DNA of 64,000 nt from an uncultured Eubacteriales bacterium (GTDB taxonomy: Bacteria; Bacillota; Clostridia; Oscillospirales; Oscillospiraceae), in the NCBI GenBank assembly GCA_900317905.1, contig ONIN01000001.1:124001-188000 (forward strand). The letters run 5' to 3'. This document shows, piece by piece, positions 47,061-56,052 of this stretch (position 1 is the first letter of the stretch; each line of letters begins with the position of its first letter). The position numbers were made by a program, and so were the translations under genes. A model generated the notes under the pieces. That model made no database searches. It had not been told where the DNA came from and worked only from the letters and a program-made list of their open reading frames with translations.

Positions 47061-48719
47061 ATGGCATCTAAACTGAAAATTATCCCCTTAGGCGGCTTGG
47101 GTGAAATCGGAAAAAACCTGACCGTCTATGAGTACGGCAAAGATATTTTCCTGGTGGACTGCGGCATGGGTTTTCCCGATCAGGATCTCTACGGCGTGGA
47201 CATGGTCATCCCGGATATCAGCTATCTGCGGGCCAACCGGGACCGCATCCGCGGCATGGTCATTACCCACGGCCACGAGGATCACATCGGCGCCATCCCC
47301 TATGTCCTGAAGGAAATTGACATCCCGATTTATACCACGACTTTGACAGCTGCGCTCATCGAGCTGAAGCTGGAGGAGCACGACCTTCTTTATAACACGC
47401 AGATCTTCACCAAACAGCCCGGCGACCACTTCCATCTGGGCTGCTTCGAGATCGAGTTCATCCATGTGAACCACTCCATCGCTGACGCCGTGGCCCTGGC
47501 CATCAAGACCCCCATCGGCACGGTGATCCAGACCGGCGACTTCAAAATCGACCTGACCCCCATTCAGGGCGGCGTCATCGATCTGGCTCGGTTGGGGCAG
47601 CTGGGCAACGAAGGCGTTCTGGCGCTGCTGTCCGACTCCACCAACGTGGAGAAGCCCGGTTACTCCATGTCCGAGAGCCGGGTAGGGGACGGTTTCGACG
47701 CGCTGTTTAAAAACTGCGACAAGCGCATCATCGTCACCACCTTTGCTTCCAACGTCCACAGGATGCAGCAGATCATCAATGTGGCCGCGAAGTACGGCCG
47801 CAAGGTTGGCATCACCGGCCGCAGCATGGAAAACGTTATGCGTGTTGCCACGGAGCTGGGCTATGTGGATCTGCCGGAAGACATCATGGTGGACATGACC
47901 CGCATCAACAGTCTGCCAAAGAACAAGGCGGTCATCATCTGCACCGGCAGTCAGGGTGAGACCATGTCGGCCCTGCACCGAATCGCGTTTTCCGAGCACA
48001 AGCAGGTCTCCGTCAACGCCGGCGACCGGGTCATCATTTCTGCCTCCGCCATCCCCGGGAATGAGAACATGATCAGCAAGGTCATCGACGGCCTGTTCCA
48101 GAAGGGCGCCGAGGTCATCTATGACCGCGGCACGCCGCTGCACGTCTCCGGTCACGCCTGCCAGGAAGAGCTGAAGATGATGCTGGCCCTGACCAAGCCC
48201 CAGTATTTTATGCCGGTTCACGGCGAATACCGGATGCTCTGCAAGCACGCGGAACTGGGCAAGCTCATGGGTGTGGATCCAAAGAATGTCATCATCGCTG
48301 AAAATGGCAACGTGATCGAGTTCAGCAAGCGCGGCGTCAAGCGCGGCGAGCCGGTGCCCGCCGGTGCTGTCTATATCGACGGCAAGGGTGTGGGCGACGT
48401 TGGAAGCGCGGTGCTGCGTGACCGTCGGCATCTGGCAGAGGACGGCATCGTCATGGCAATTGTGACTCTTTCCGCCGACACCGGAGAGGTGATCGCCGAT
48501 CCGGAGATCATCACCCGCGGCTTTGTCTATGTGAAGGAAGCGGAGGATCTCATGCTGGAGCTGCGCCGCGTGGTCAACGAGAGCCTGGAGAGCTGCGAGC
48601 ACCACCGCATCCGCGAGTGGTCGGCAATTAAGGCGAGAATCAAATCCAATCTCTCCGGCTATCTGTATAAAACCACCCGCCGCAGTCCCATGATCCTGCC
48701 GGTCATTATCGAGGTGTGA
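47061..48719 (+). CDS. rnjA: Ribonuclease J
   Basis: 552 residues, the usual size. Metallo-beta-lactamase plus beta-CASP fold. VITHGHEDHIGAIPYVL is the metal motif, VNHSIADAVALAI and IQTGDFKID are further ligands, ITGRSMENVMRVA and IICTGSQGETMSALHRIAF lie in the beta-CASP part, and MPVHGEYRML is near the end. It is both a 5'-3' exonuclease and an endonuclease in RNA turnover. Downstream genes follow within 4 and 24 bases. Confidence 0.96.
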   Translation: MASKLKIIPLGGLGEIGKNLTVYEYGKDIFLVDCGMGFPDQDLYGVDMVIPDISYLRANRDRIRGMVITHGHEDHIGAIPYVLKEIDIPIYTTTLTAALIELKLEEHDLLYNTQIFTKQPGDHFHLGCFEIEFIHVNHSIADAVALAIKTPIGTVIQTGDFKIDLTPIQGGVIDLARLGQLGNEGVLALLSDSTNVEKPGYSMSESRVGDGFDALFKNCDKRIIVTTFASNVHRMQQIINVAAKYGRKVGITGRSMENVMRVATELGYVDLPEDIMVDMTRINSLPKNKAVIICTGSQGETMSALHRIAFSEHKQVSVNAGDRVIISASAIPGNENMISKVIDGLFQKGAEVIYDRGTPLHVSGHACQEELKMMLALTKPQYFMPVHGEYRMLCKHAELGKLMGVDPKNVIIAENGNVIEFSKRGVKRGEPVPAGAVYIDGKGVGDVGSAVLRDRRHLAEDGIVMAIVTLSADTGEVIADPEIITRGFVYVKEAEDLMLELRRVVNESLESCEHHRIREWSAIKARIKSNLSGYLYKTTRRSPMILPVIIEV

Positions 48720-48722
48720 TCT

Positions 48723-49055
48723 ATGAACATTCAGATCTGGGGCCGCTCCAAGTGCTTTGACACCAAAAAGGCCGAGCGCTGGTTCAAGGAGCGACGCATC
48801 AAATATCAGTACACGGACCTGCTGCGCTACGGCATCAGCAAGCGGGAGCTGCAGAGTGTGAAAAACGCCGTGGGACTGGAGAGCCTTTTCGATCCCAAGG
48901 CGGAGGATTTTGCGTTGCTGCAGTACCTCGCTTATGACGAGGACAAGCTGGAGAAGCTTCTGGAGCAGCCGGAGCTGCTGCGCACGCCCATTGTGCGAAA
49001 CGGAAAACAGGCCACTGTCGGCTACTGCCCGGAGATCTGGAAGTCCTGGGAATAA
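48723..49055 (+). CDS. ArsC/Spx-family protein
   Basis: 110 residues. A thioredoxin-like ArsC fold: IQIWGRSKCFDTKKAERWFKER, YTDLLRYGISKRELQSVKN, LLRTPIVRNGKQATVGYCPEIW. Only the first Cys of the usual active site is present (SKCFDT), so arsenate reduction is doubtful; Spx-type or an uncharacterised thiol-transfer function is as likely. It follows rnjA by 3 bases and probably is cotranscribed. Confidence 0.88.
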   Translation: MNIQIWGRSKCFDTKKAERWFKERRIKYQYTDLLRYGISKRELQSVKNAVGLESLFDPKAEDFALLQYLAYDEDKLEKLLEQPELLRTPIVRNGKQATVGYCPEIWKSWE

Positions 49056-49078
49056 AGATTTGAAAGGTTGGAACCTCT

Positions 49079-50929
49079 ATGCGCGAACCCTCTGAGCAGA
49101 ATCGCGGCAAGGTATTCGGTGTTCTTCGCTGGATCGGCCTGGCGTTGATTTCGCTCTTTGTGCTGGTATTTCTGCTGCTGTTTGCCACAGAACGCTGGCT
49201 GTTTAAAACCTGGTCTCTGCTGGATCTGGACGAGATCATTTATCACATTTCCTCCTCTGTGGAGGGGACCAATCCGGAGATGGTCTCGAATTACATCTGG
49301 CACTTCGGCATCTATGTTCTGCTGGCATTTGTGCTGTTTTGGGTCTCGGTGATTCTCACGCGAAAGCATCGGTTCCTCCAGCGCGTTCTGGTCTGCCTCT
49401 GGGTCGCCGGTGCACTGGGCTTCGGGAATGCCGCTTTGATCGAAGCCAACACCAAGGTGGATCTGGCAGACTTCCTGCTGGAGCTGAGCAGCGGCCGCGA
49501 GGATTCCGGCGACTTTTACTTCGATCAATACGTGGATCCTAAGGACGTGGAGATCACTTTCCCGGAGGAGAAGCGGAATCTCATCTACATCTATCTGGAA
49601 TCCATGGAGATGACCTATGCGGACGAAAAAAGCGGCGGTGCTTTTCCGGATAATCTGATCCCTGAACTGACAGCGCTTTCTCAGAAAAATGAGGATTTTT
49701 CCGGCAGCAGCAAGCTCTTAAATGGCGCGGTTCCCGTGCGCGGCACGACCTGGACCATGGGCGCGATGTTCGGACAAACAAGTGGATTGCCATTGAAGCT
49801 GCCGATTTCCAGCAATGGCGTTAAGTATCAGGTAGACTCGAACTTCTTCCCCATGCTGACCTCCCTGGGAGATCTGCTAGATGCCGAGGGCTATCATCAG
49901 GTCATGATGTTCGGCTCTGACGCGGTTTTCGCCGGAAGAGAAGCCTACTTCACCATGCATGGCAACTATGATATGTTCGATTATAAATATGCCAAGGCCA
50001 CGGGCCTGATCCCGCAGGACTACTTTGTGTTCTGGGGCTTTGAAGATCTGAAGCTCTTTGAATTTGCCAAGACAGAGCTGACCAAACTGGCGGCGGAGGA
50101 CGAGCCCTTCAACCTGACCCTCCTGACAGTGGACACCCACTTTGAGGATGGCTACATTTGTAAGGAATGCGGAAACCAGTTCTCCGATCAGTACGCCAAC
50201 GTCATGGCCTGCTCCAGCAAGCAGGTTGCAGCCTTTGTGGAGTGGATCCAGGAGCAGGATTTCTATGACAACACTACGGTCATCGTCTGCGGTGACCATC
50301 TGACCATGGACACGGATTTCTGTGCCGATGTTCCAAAGGACTACCAGCGGCGGACGGTTACAGCTTTTATCAACAGCGCCGTGAAGCCCATGGATGCCAA
50401 GCGTACCCGGAGCTATACCACGCTGGACATGTTCCCGTCCACACTGGCTTCTCTGGGCGCGACGATCAAGGGCAACCGTCTGGGCCTCGGGACGAACCTC
50501 TTCTCCGTAAAGGATACTCTCCTGGAGCAGTACGGGTATGAGGAGCTGGATCGTCGTCTGCACAACAGCTCGGACTTTATGAACCAGTTCATGAATGTCC
50601 ACATTACCGAGGACTTTATGCAGCAGGTGGCGGACAAAGCGGCTTTGAGCTATCGGGTGGAGAATAACGGCAAGCTCACCTTTGTGGTGGACAATTCCTA
50701 TATTCTCAACTCTGACAGTATCAAGAAAGCGGAGCTCCAGCTCACCGATGCAGCAGGGAAGACCACCACCATCAACATGACCGTTTATCAGCCGGAGAAC
50801 GATCCAAACATCTTCTCTTGCTACGCAAAGACAGATCTGACCGAAAACGACATCCACGGAATGAAGGCGGAGGCGTTCTTCACCGTCGAGGGATTCGAAC
50901 ACTACTCCGTCGCAACTGCGGAATATTAA
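49079..50929 (+). CDS. LtaS-like membrane sulfatase / phosphoglycerol transferase
   Basis: 616 residues. Three membrane segments in the first 130 residues (fewer than the five of LtaS), then an extracellular alkaline-phosphatase-type domain: NLIYIYLESMEMTYADEK, then VRGTTWTMGAMFGQTSGLPL, VMMFGSDAVFAGREAYF, LTVDTHFEDGYIC with His and Asp ligands, and VIVCGDHLTMD with the GDH metal site. A C-terminal domain of about 130 residues is added. It may add glycerol phosphate to lipid or polysaccharide. Whether it makes true lipoteichoic acid is open. ATG after GAAAGG. Confidence 0.88.
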   Translation: MREPSEQNRGKVFGVLRWIGLALISLFVLVFLLLFATERWLFKTWSLLDLDEIIYHISSSVEGTNPEMVSNYIWHFGIYVLLAFVLFWVSVILTRKHRFLQRVLVCLWVAGALGFGNAALIEANTKVDLADFLLELSSGREDSGDFYFDQYVDPKDVEITFPEEKRNLIYIYLESMEMTYADEKSGGAFPDNLIPELTALSQKNEDFSGSSKLLNGAVPVRGTTWTMGAMFGQTSGLPLKLPISSNGVKYQVDSNFFPMLTSLGDLLDAEGYHQVMMFGSDAVFAGREAYFTMHGNYDMFDYKYAKATGLIPQDYFVFWGFEDLKLFEFAKTELTKLAAEDEPFNLTLLTVDTHFEDGYICKECGNQFSDQYANVMACSSKQVAAFVEWIQEQDFYDNTTVIVCGDHLTMDTDFCADVPKDYQRRTVTAFINSAVKPMDAKRTRSYTTLDMFPSTLASLGATIKGNRLGLGTNLFSVKDTLLEQYGYEELDRRLHNSSDFMNQFMNVHITEDFMQQVADKAALSYRVENNGKLTFVVDNSYILNSDSIKKAELQLTDAAGKTTTINMTVYQPENDPNIFSCYAKTDLTENDIHGMKAEAFFTVEGFEHYSVATAEY

Positions 50930-50941
50930 AGGAGGATCCTT

Positions 50942-51355
50942 ATGGCACTCGATCGTTTCTTGCAGGCACAGGCCAGAAGCTATGACACTGCCCTTCGGGA
51001 GATCCAGAGCGGGTACAAGCGCAGCCACTGGATGTGGTACATCTTCCCGCAGATCCAGGGCCTTGGCTTCAGCTCCACTGCCCAGTATTACGCCATCGCA
51101 GATCTACAGGAGGCAAAGGACTATCTGGCAGAGCCGACTCTGAGAGCGCGGCTGCTGGAGATCTCCAACGCGCTGCTGGCGCTGGATTCCCACGATCCAT
51201 CCGCCATTTTCGGCTGGCCGGACGACATGAAGCTGCGCTCCTGCATGACGCTTTTTGCCGAGGCGGAACCGGAGTGCACGGTTTTTTCCGACGTGCTGAA
51301 ACAGTATTTCGGCGGCGTAAAGGATGATAGGACCCTGAAAATCCTTTATGGTTAA
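50942..51355 (+). CDS. DUF1810 protein
   Basis: 137 residues. The family marks LDRFLQAQARSYDTALREI, SHWMWYIFPQIQGLGFS, YYAIADLQEAKDYL, and IFGWPDDMKLRSCMTLF are clear. A small all-helical protein; its role is unknown, though a link with ADP-ribose or NAD chemistry has been suggested for related folds (recollection, weak). It follows the sulfatase by 12 bases with GGAGGAT. Confidence 0.9.
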   Translation: MALDRFLQAQARSYDTALREIQSGYKRSHWMWYIFPQIQGLGFSSTAQYYAIADLQEAKDYLAEPTLRARLLEISNALLALDSHDPSAIFGWPDDMKLRSCMTLFAEAEPECTVFSDVLKQYFGGVKDDRTLKILYG

Positions 51356-51363
51356 AAAAGTGC

Positions 51364-51392
51364 TTGCATTCCGAGAAAAAGTGTGATATAGT
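51364..51392 (+). promoter_or_regulatory. Promoter of secG
   Basis: TTGCAT (51364-51369), 17 bases, TATAGT (51387-51392). Confidence 0.78.
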
Positions 51393-51442
51393 ACTCACGT
51401 TATGTAAAATTGTACCCCTAGGGGAAAGGATGAAATAGAATC

Positions 51443-51685
51443 ATGTCTGCTCTTCAAATCGTATTAGCCGTTCTTCAGGTTCTCTCCGGTCTGGCCGTGA
51501 CCGCCATCGTTCTGATGCAGTCCGGTAAGAGCTCCGGCCTTTCCGGCGTCATCGCCGGCGGTGCCGAGACCTTCATGTCCAAGGGCAAGGCCAAGACCCT
51601 GGATGCCAAGCTGGCGAAGATGACCAAGTGGTTCGGTCTGGCCTTCGTGCTGCTGACCCTGGTTCTGACGGTTCTGATGCATTGA
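51443..51685 (+). CDS. secG: Protein translocase subunit SecG
   Basis: 80 residues, two membrane helices. VLAVLQVLSGLAVTAIVLMQSGKSSGL and GLAFVLLTLVLTVLM, with the loop GVIAGGAETFMSKGKAK, are standard. Part of the SecYEG channel. It has its own promoter and a terminator. Ribosome binding site GGGGAAAGGATG. Confidence 0.95.
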   Translation: MSALQIVLAVLQVLSGLAVTAIVLMQSGKSSGLSGVIAGGAETFMSKGKAKTLDAKLAKMTKWFGLAFVLLTLVLTVLMH

Positions 51686-51697
51686 TCTTTGATCCAA

Positions 51698-51730
51698 TAC
51701 GCGGCTAAGCGACTGCTTAGCCGCGTTTTT
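51698..51730 (+). terminator. Terminator of secG
   Basis: Perfect stem ACGCGGCTAAGC, GACT loop, T tract. Confidence 0.93.
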
Positions 51731-51737
51731 GCGTCTG

Positions 51738-51766
51738 TTGCGAAGATGCGAAAAATGTGGTAGAAT
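51738..51766 (+). promoter_or_regulatory. Promoter of ruvC-ruvA-ruvB
   Basis: TTGCGA (51738-51743), 17 bases, TAGAAT (51761-51766). Confidence 0.7.
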
Positions 51767-51794
51767 AGTACCAGATTTTACTGGAGTGAAGAGA

Positions 51795-52310
51795 ATGCGA
51801 ATTTTAGGAATCGACCCCGGCATCGGAACGGTGGGCTTTGCGGTTCTGGATGCCGATCGCGGCCAGCAAAAGCTGGTGGGCTGCGGCGTCATTACCACCC
51901 CGCCGAGAACCCAGCTCTCCAGCCGTCTGGATCAGATCTACCGGGATCTACAGGAGCTGATCACGCAGTTCTGCCCGGATGTGATGGCCATTGAGGAGCT
52001 GTTCTTCAATACGAATATCACCACCGGTATCGCCGTTGCTCACGGCCGCGGCGTGATTCTGCTGGCGGGCTATCAGGCGGGACTGCCGATCTATGAATAT
52101 ACGCCGCTTCAGGTGAAGCAGGCGGTGGTTGGCTATGGCCGCGCGGAAAAGCGGCAGGTCATGGATATGGTCAAGCGGCTGCTGCATCTGCAGGCTGCTC
52201 CGAAGCCTGACGACGCCGCTGACGCGGTGGCCATCGCGCTCTGCCACGCCAGAAGCGCCACGTCTTTGATTCAAAAGGAAATGAGGTTTGACCCATGCTC
52301 TACCACGTAG
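51795..52310 (+). CDS. ruvC: Holliday junction resolvase RuvC
   Basis: 171 residues. ILGIDPGIGTVGFAVLD has the first Asp, MAIEELFFNTNITTGIAVAHG the Glu, and PKPDDAADAVAIALCHA the final Asp pair. It cuts Holliday junctions symmetrically. Start: ATG 51795 after TGGAGTGAAGAG; the frame's earlier start lies before the promoter. Overlaps ruvA by 16 bases. Confidence 0.95.
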   Translation: MRILGIDPGIGTVGFAVLDADRGQQKLVGCGVITTPPRTQLSSRLDQIYRDLQELITQFCPDVMAIEELFFNTNITTGIAVAHGRGVILLAGYQAGLPIYEYTPLQVKQAVVGYGRAEKRQVMDMVKRLLHLQAAPKPDDAADAVAIALCHARSATSLIQKEMRFDPCSTT

Positions 52311-52903
52311 AAGGTACCGTTACCGATATCGATGTGAATCTGGTGGTGATCGACTGCCATGGCATCGGCTTTGCGCTGAATGCCAGCATGAATACCATCG
52401 CCTCCGTGACCAAGGGGAACACCGCCAAGCTCTATATCTGCGAATCTGTCAGAGAGGACGCCTACGAGCTCTTCGGTTTCGCTTCGAAAGAGGAAAAGCG
52501 CTGCTTCGAGATGCTGATTTCCATCTCCGGCGTCGGTCCCAAGGCGGCCATCGCCATTCTTTCCACCTGCACACCCAGTGCGCTGGCCATGGCGGTGCTG
52601 AACGATGACGTAAAGACCCTGACTATGGCGCCAGGCATCGGAAAGAAGATCGCCCAGCGTATTGTTCTGGAGTTGAAGGACAAACTGGCTAAGGAACAGG
52701 CGGGCATGGATTTCGGAACCCCCGCCGCCGCAGTGGCGCTTCCCACTTTGGAAGACAACTCTGCCCGCTCCGACGCCATTTCTGCCTTGATGGTGCTGGG
52801 CTACAACATGCCGGAAATCAACCGCGCTTTGCAGAAACTCAACACCGAGGGCATGGACGCCGAACAGATCATCAAGTCCGTGCTTCGCGCCATGATGCAG
52901 TGA
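52295..52903 (+). CDS. ruvA: Holliday junction DNA helicase subunit RuvA
   Basis: 202 residues, three domains: OB fold ([19 protein letters not shown]), two HhH motifs ([13 protein letters not shown] and [16 protein letters not shown]) and a C-terminal UBA-like domain ([20 protein letters not shown]) that contacts RuvB. It overlaps ruvC. Confidence 0.96.
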   Translation: MLYHVEGTVTDIDVNLVVIDCHGIGFALNASMNTIASVTKGNTAKLYICESVREDAYELFGFASKEEKRCFEMLISISGVGPKAAIAILSTCTPSALAMAVLNDDVKTLTMAPGIGKKIAQRIVLELKDKLAKEQAGMDFGTPAAAVALPTLEDNSARSDAISALMVLGYNMPEINRALQKLNTEGMDAEQIIKSVLRAMMQ

Positions 52904-52916
52904 GAGGAGGGGACCC

Positions 52917-53957
52917 ATGAGTATCAGCTTTTCCGAAGAGGCCCAGGAACCCATTGTGACCTCCACTACCATACTTCCGGAGGACATCACCGAGGGGTCG
53001 CTCCGTCCGCGGTATCTGCGGGATTATACCGGCCAGGAGAAGGCCAAGGACAATCTGCAGGTCTTCATCGACGCTGCCAGACTGCGCAACGAGCCGCTGG
53101 ACCACGTGCTGCTCTACGGCCCTCCCGGTCTGGGCAAGACTACTATGGCGGCTGTCATCGCCAACGAGATGGGCGTCAATATGCGCATCACCTCCGGTCC
53201 TACCATCGAGAAGGCCGGCGATCTGGCAGCGTTGCTGACCAATCTGCAGGAAAATGACATCCTCTTCGTGGACGAGATCCACCGTCTGAATCGTGCGGTG
53301 GAGGAGATCCTCTATCCCGCCATGGAGGACTACGCCATTGACATCATCATCGGCAAAGGCCCTTCTGCCAATTCTGTCCGGCTGGACCTGCCGCACTTCA
53401 CGCTGATCGGTGCCACCACCCGCGCCGGACAGCTCAGCGCGCCGCTGCGTGACCGTTTCGGTGTGAATCTGCGGCTGGAGCTGTATTCTCCGGAAGAACT
53501 ACAGCGGATCGTCACCCGCAGCGCCGACATTCTGGGTATCGAGATCGAGCCCTCCGGTGCCTATGAGATCGCCTCCCGCTCCAGAGGCACGCCGCGTATC
53601 GCCAACCGGATGCTGAAGCGTGTCCGTGACTATGCCCAGGTGCGCGCCGACGGCGTGATCACCAAGGAGGTTGCCAACGACGCGCTGCTGCGTCTGGAGG
53701 TGGATCAGTTGGGTCTGGACGCCACCGATCGGCGGATGCTGCGCAGCATCATCGAGTTTTACAACGGCGGCCCCGTGGGTCTGGATACCCTCGCCGCCAC
53801 CATCGGGGAAGAGGCAGTCACTCTGGAGGACGTCTATGAACCTTATCTACTGCAGCAGGGGTTTCTGACCCGTACGCCCAGAGGACGCTGCGTTACCAAA
53901 CGTGCTTACGAGCATCTGGGACTGGAGTATTTGGGCCAGCAGCAGTTGGAAATTTAA
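52917..53957 (+). CDS. ruvB: Holliday junction branch migration ATPase RuvB
   Basis: 346 residues. [21 protein letters not shown], Walker A in [20 protein letters not shown], Walker [17 protein letters not shown], sensor [18 protein letters not shown], and the C-terminal wing [18 protein letters not shown]. Hexameric motor of branch migration. Ribosome binding site GAGGAGG. Confidence 0.97.
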   Translation: MSISFSEEAQEPIVTSTTILPEDITEGSLRPRYLRDYTGQEKAKDNLQVFIDAARLRNEPLDHVLLYGPPGLGKTTMAAVIANEMGVNMRITSGPTIEKAGDLAALLTNLQENDILFVDEIHRLNRAVEEILYPAMEDYAIDIIIGKGPSANSVRLDLPHFTLIGATTRAGQLSAPLRDRFGVNLRLELYSPEELQRIVTRSADILGIEIEPSGAYEIASRSRGTPRIANRMLKRVRDYAQVRADGVITKEVANDALLRLEVDQLGLDATDRRMLRSIIEFYNGGPVGLDTLAATIGEEAVTLEDVYEPYLLQQGFLTRTPRGRCVTKRAYEHLGLEYLGQQQLEI

Positions 53958-54003
53958 CAAAGTAAAAAGATTTTTAAGAATCGTTTCGAATTATAAAATA
54001 TTT

Positions 54004-54032
54004 CTTGACTTTTTATTAATTTTTGTTATACT
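54004..54032 (+). promoter_or_regulatory. Promoter of the SigH-like sigma factor gene
   Basis: TTGACT (54004-54009), 17 bases, TATACT (54027-54032), in a very AT-rich stretch. Confidence 0.85.
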
Positions 54033-54066
54033 GATATGCGTATAAGTTTTTGAATTCAGAGTGCTT

Positions 54067-54687
54067 ATGACAGATTACACATCTTATTCCGATCAGGAGC
54101 TGGTGCTCCGGGTCAAATCCGGCGACCGGGAAGCGGAAGAGACGCTCTTGTCCCGGTATAGCCGCCTTGTGCGCATCTGCGCCCGCCCGCTGTTTTTGGC
54201 GGGGGGTGACAGTGAGGATTTGATTCAAGAGGGATTGATGGGACTTCTGTCGGCCACGCGGGAGTATGACACCGCATCCAAGGTTCCTTTCAAAGCTTAT
54301 GCAGAGCTGTGCATCCGAAATCGCTTGTATAGCGCCGTGAAGTCAGCAGCACGTCTCAAGCATCTGCCGCTTAACAGCGGCGTTCCCCTGGATGAGATCC
54401 TCACCGATGAATCCTTGCCGCAGTCGGCCGGTTTTTCCGAGTCGGGACGACGGATCACGGAAGAGCAGGTCCTGGCCAAAGAGGGCGAGAAGGAGCTGCG
54501 TTCCGCGATTACCAGGTATCTATCAGCCTTTGAACAGCAGGTTTTGGAGCTGTATCTCTCCGGTCTTTCCTATGCAGAAATGGCGCAGCAGACCGGGAAG
54601 GGTGAAAAATCCATCGACAACGCTGTTCAGCGGATCCGCCGCAAGCTGGCGCGGCTTACCAATCTCGGCGATTTCAGCGAGAGCTGA
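54067..54687 (+). CDS. Sigma-70-family RNA polymerase sigma factor, SigH-like
   Basis: 206 residues. Region 2 reads LVLRVKSGDREAEETLLSRY, SRLVRICARPLF, DSEDLIQEGLMGLLSATREYD and FKAYAELCIRNRLYSAVKSA; region 4 is ITRYLSAFEQQVLELYLSGLSYAEMA with KSIDNAVQRIRRKLAR. The order and the RLKHLPLN phrase recall SigH, the early sporulation factor. ATG 54067 is used, with a weak AGAGTG; GTG at 54061 is possible. It has a strong promoter. Confidence 0.88.
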   Translation: MTDYTSYSDQELVLRVKSGDREAEETLLSRYSRLVRICARPLFLAGGDSEDLIQEGLMGLLSATREYDTASKVPFKAYAELCIRNRLYSAVKSAARLKHLPLNSGVPLDEILTDESLPQSAGFSESGRRITEEQVLAKEGEKELRSAITRYLSAFEQQVLELYLSGLSYAEMAQQTGKGEKSIDNAVQRIRRKLARLTNLGDFSES

Positions 54688-54736
54688 ACGCAAATATTCA
54701 GCCGAAAGGCAAGTTTTTCAAAAGAGAGGATTCAAA

Positions 54737-55015
54737 ATGTTCGAAGACAAGACTCTGAAGTGCAAAGAATGTGGCGCGGAATTCGTGTTCACCGCCGGTG
54801 AGCAGGAGTTTTATGCCGAGCGCGGCTTCCAGAACGAGCCCCAGCGCTGCAAGCCCTGCCGTGACGCCCGCAAGAACGCTGCCCGTGGTCCCCGTGAGTT
54901 TTTCACCGCGACCTGCGCTGCCTGCGGCGGCGAGGCAAAGGTTCCGTTCGAGCCTAAGACCGACCGTCCGGTCTACTGCAGCGAGTGCTTCGCCAAGATG
55001 AGAGGCCAGGCATAA
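54737..55015 (+). CDS. Zinc-ribbon protein
   Basis: 92 residues with two Cys-based ribbons: LKCKECGAEFVFTAGEQEFY with RCKPCRDARK, and ATCAACGGEAKVPFEPK with VYCSECFAKMR. The first half is the zinc-binding ribbon found at many locations in Clostridia (probable zinc-binding domain), often before stress or translation genes. ATG after GAGAGGA. Function unknown; RNA or protein binding is probable. Confidence 0.85.
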   Translation: MFEDKTLKCKECGAEFVFTAGEQEFYAERGFQNEPQRCKPCRDARKNAARGPREFFTATCAACGGEAKVPFEPKTDRPVYCSECFAKMRGQA

Positions 55016-55038
55016 TCTGATTTACGGACAATCGGAAT

Positions 55039-55071
55039 AAAATGATAGGAGCATTTTGTTCCTATCATTTT
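55039..55071 (+). terminator. Intrinsic terminator of the zinc-ribbon gene
   Basis: Perfect 12-bp stem AAAATGATAGGA, 9-base loop, T end. Confidence 0.82.
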
Positions 55072-55107
55072 CAATCACTTATCCCCGGGCGAAGGGAGGT
55101 TTGACCC

Positions 55108-55311
55108 ATGTTGGAAATCACGAGAGATACCATGCTGTCTGAGATTCTGGAGTATGCTCCGGAAGCGATGCCGGTGTTCCAGAATATCGGAATGCACTGC
55201 CTTGGCTGCGCCCTGGCCAGTGAGGAGACTCTGGAGCAGGCGTGCTTTGCCCACGGTGTGGATCCGGATGCTTTCATCGAAGAGCTGAGCGATTATCTGG
55301 AGAACCTCTAA
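55108..55311 (+). CDS. DUF1858 disulfide-type protein
   Basis: 67 residues. ITRDTMLSEILEYAPEAMPVF and MHCLGCALASEETLEQACFAHG, with a C-X2-C pair, match DUF1858, a domain seen with ScdA-type and redox proteins. ATG after GGGAGGT. It has a terminator after it. A role in Fe-S repair or redox sensing is inference. Confidence 0.9.
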   Translation: MLEITRDTMLSEILEYAPEAMPVFQNIGMHCLGCALASEETLEQACFAHGVDPDAFIEELSDYLENL

Positions 55312-55326
55312 TCAAACCAACATTCC

Positions 55327-55353
55327 AAAAAGCCGGCTCGTCCGGCTTTTTTT
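55327..55353 (+). terminator. Intrinsic terminator of the DUF1858 gene
   Basis: AAAAAGCCGG, CTCGT loop, CCGGCTTTTT and extra T. Confidence 0.93.
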
Positions 55354-55368
55354 CGTATATGATAGATT

Positions 55369-56052
55369 ATGATTCAATTATCAAAACGATTAAATATGGT
55401 GGCGGAGCTGGTGCCGAAGTCGAAGATCGCTGCTGACGTGGGCACCGATCATGGTTATCTCGCCGTCTGGCTGCTGCAGAGCGGCAGGGCAGAGCGGGTA
55501 TTGGCAACGGATATCCACGAAGGGCCCTTGAACCGCGCCAAGCAGACTGCTGTGGAATACGGTCTCGAGTCAGAAATTGAGACGCAACTCTGTGACGGAC
55601 TGCAGTTTCCCGGTGCGGAACAGGCGGAGTCTGTTATCATCGCCGGTATGGGCGGGGAGACCATGATCTCCATTCTTTCAGCCGCCCCCTGGACGAAGCA
55701 GGGGAGGACGCTGGTTCTCCAGCCCCAGAGCAAGCGGCCGGAGCTGGAACAATGGCTTCATGAAAACGGTTACACGTTGACCGATGCAAAACTCTGTCTC
55801 GACGCGGGAAAGCTATATCTGGCCTTCGTGGTTCGGGGAATATCCTCTGGGAAACCGCAGACCGCGGAGGGGTTATTGCTTCGAAATCGGGATCCGCTGC
55901 TTCCGGAATTCCTCTCTCTGGAGGTGCAGAAAATCGAGTATGCCCTCAAGGGAATGGAGCAGGCGGAACGGGATTTGACAGCCATTCGAGCGCAGCTTTC
56001 GGCACGTTTGGATCAGCTGCACAGCTTTCAAAAGGAGGTTTCTCAATGGTGA
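55369..56052 (+). CDS. trmK: tRNA (adenine22-N1)-methyltransferase TrmK
   Basis: 227 residues. Class I SAM domain: IAADVGTDHGYLAVWLLQSG is motif I, VLATDIHEGPLNRAKQTA motif II, and VIIAGMGGETMISIL with PQSKRPELEQWLHENG near the catalytic part; a C-terminal coiled coil follows. Start: ATG at 55369, with no clear Shine-Dalgarno sequence, so it may be leaderless-like or translated from the end of the terminator region. Overlaps the next gene by 7 bases, a pairing standard in Firmicutes. Confidence 0.94.
   Translation: MIQLSKRLNMVAELVPKSKIAADVGTDHGYLAVWLLQSGRAERVLATDIHEGPLNRAKQTAVEYGLESEIETQLCDGLQFPGAEQAESVIIAGMGGETMISILSAAPWTKQGRTLVLQPQSKRPELEQWLHENGYTLTDAKLCLDAGKLYLAFVVRGISSGKPQTAEGLLLRNRDPLLPEFLSLEVQKIEYALKGMEQAERDLTAIRAQLSARLDQLHSFQKEVSQW

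Noticed and set aside
47088-48605. 505-codon minus-strand frame within the RNase J gene
   Set aside because: Antisense shadow of a clear RNase J.
52295-52310. Frameshift suspicion at the ruvC/ruvA overlap
   Set aside because: Both frames are complete and of normal length; a 16-base overlap is compatible with coupled translation.
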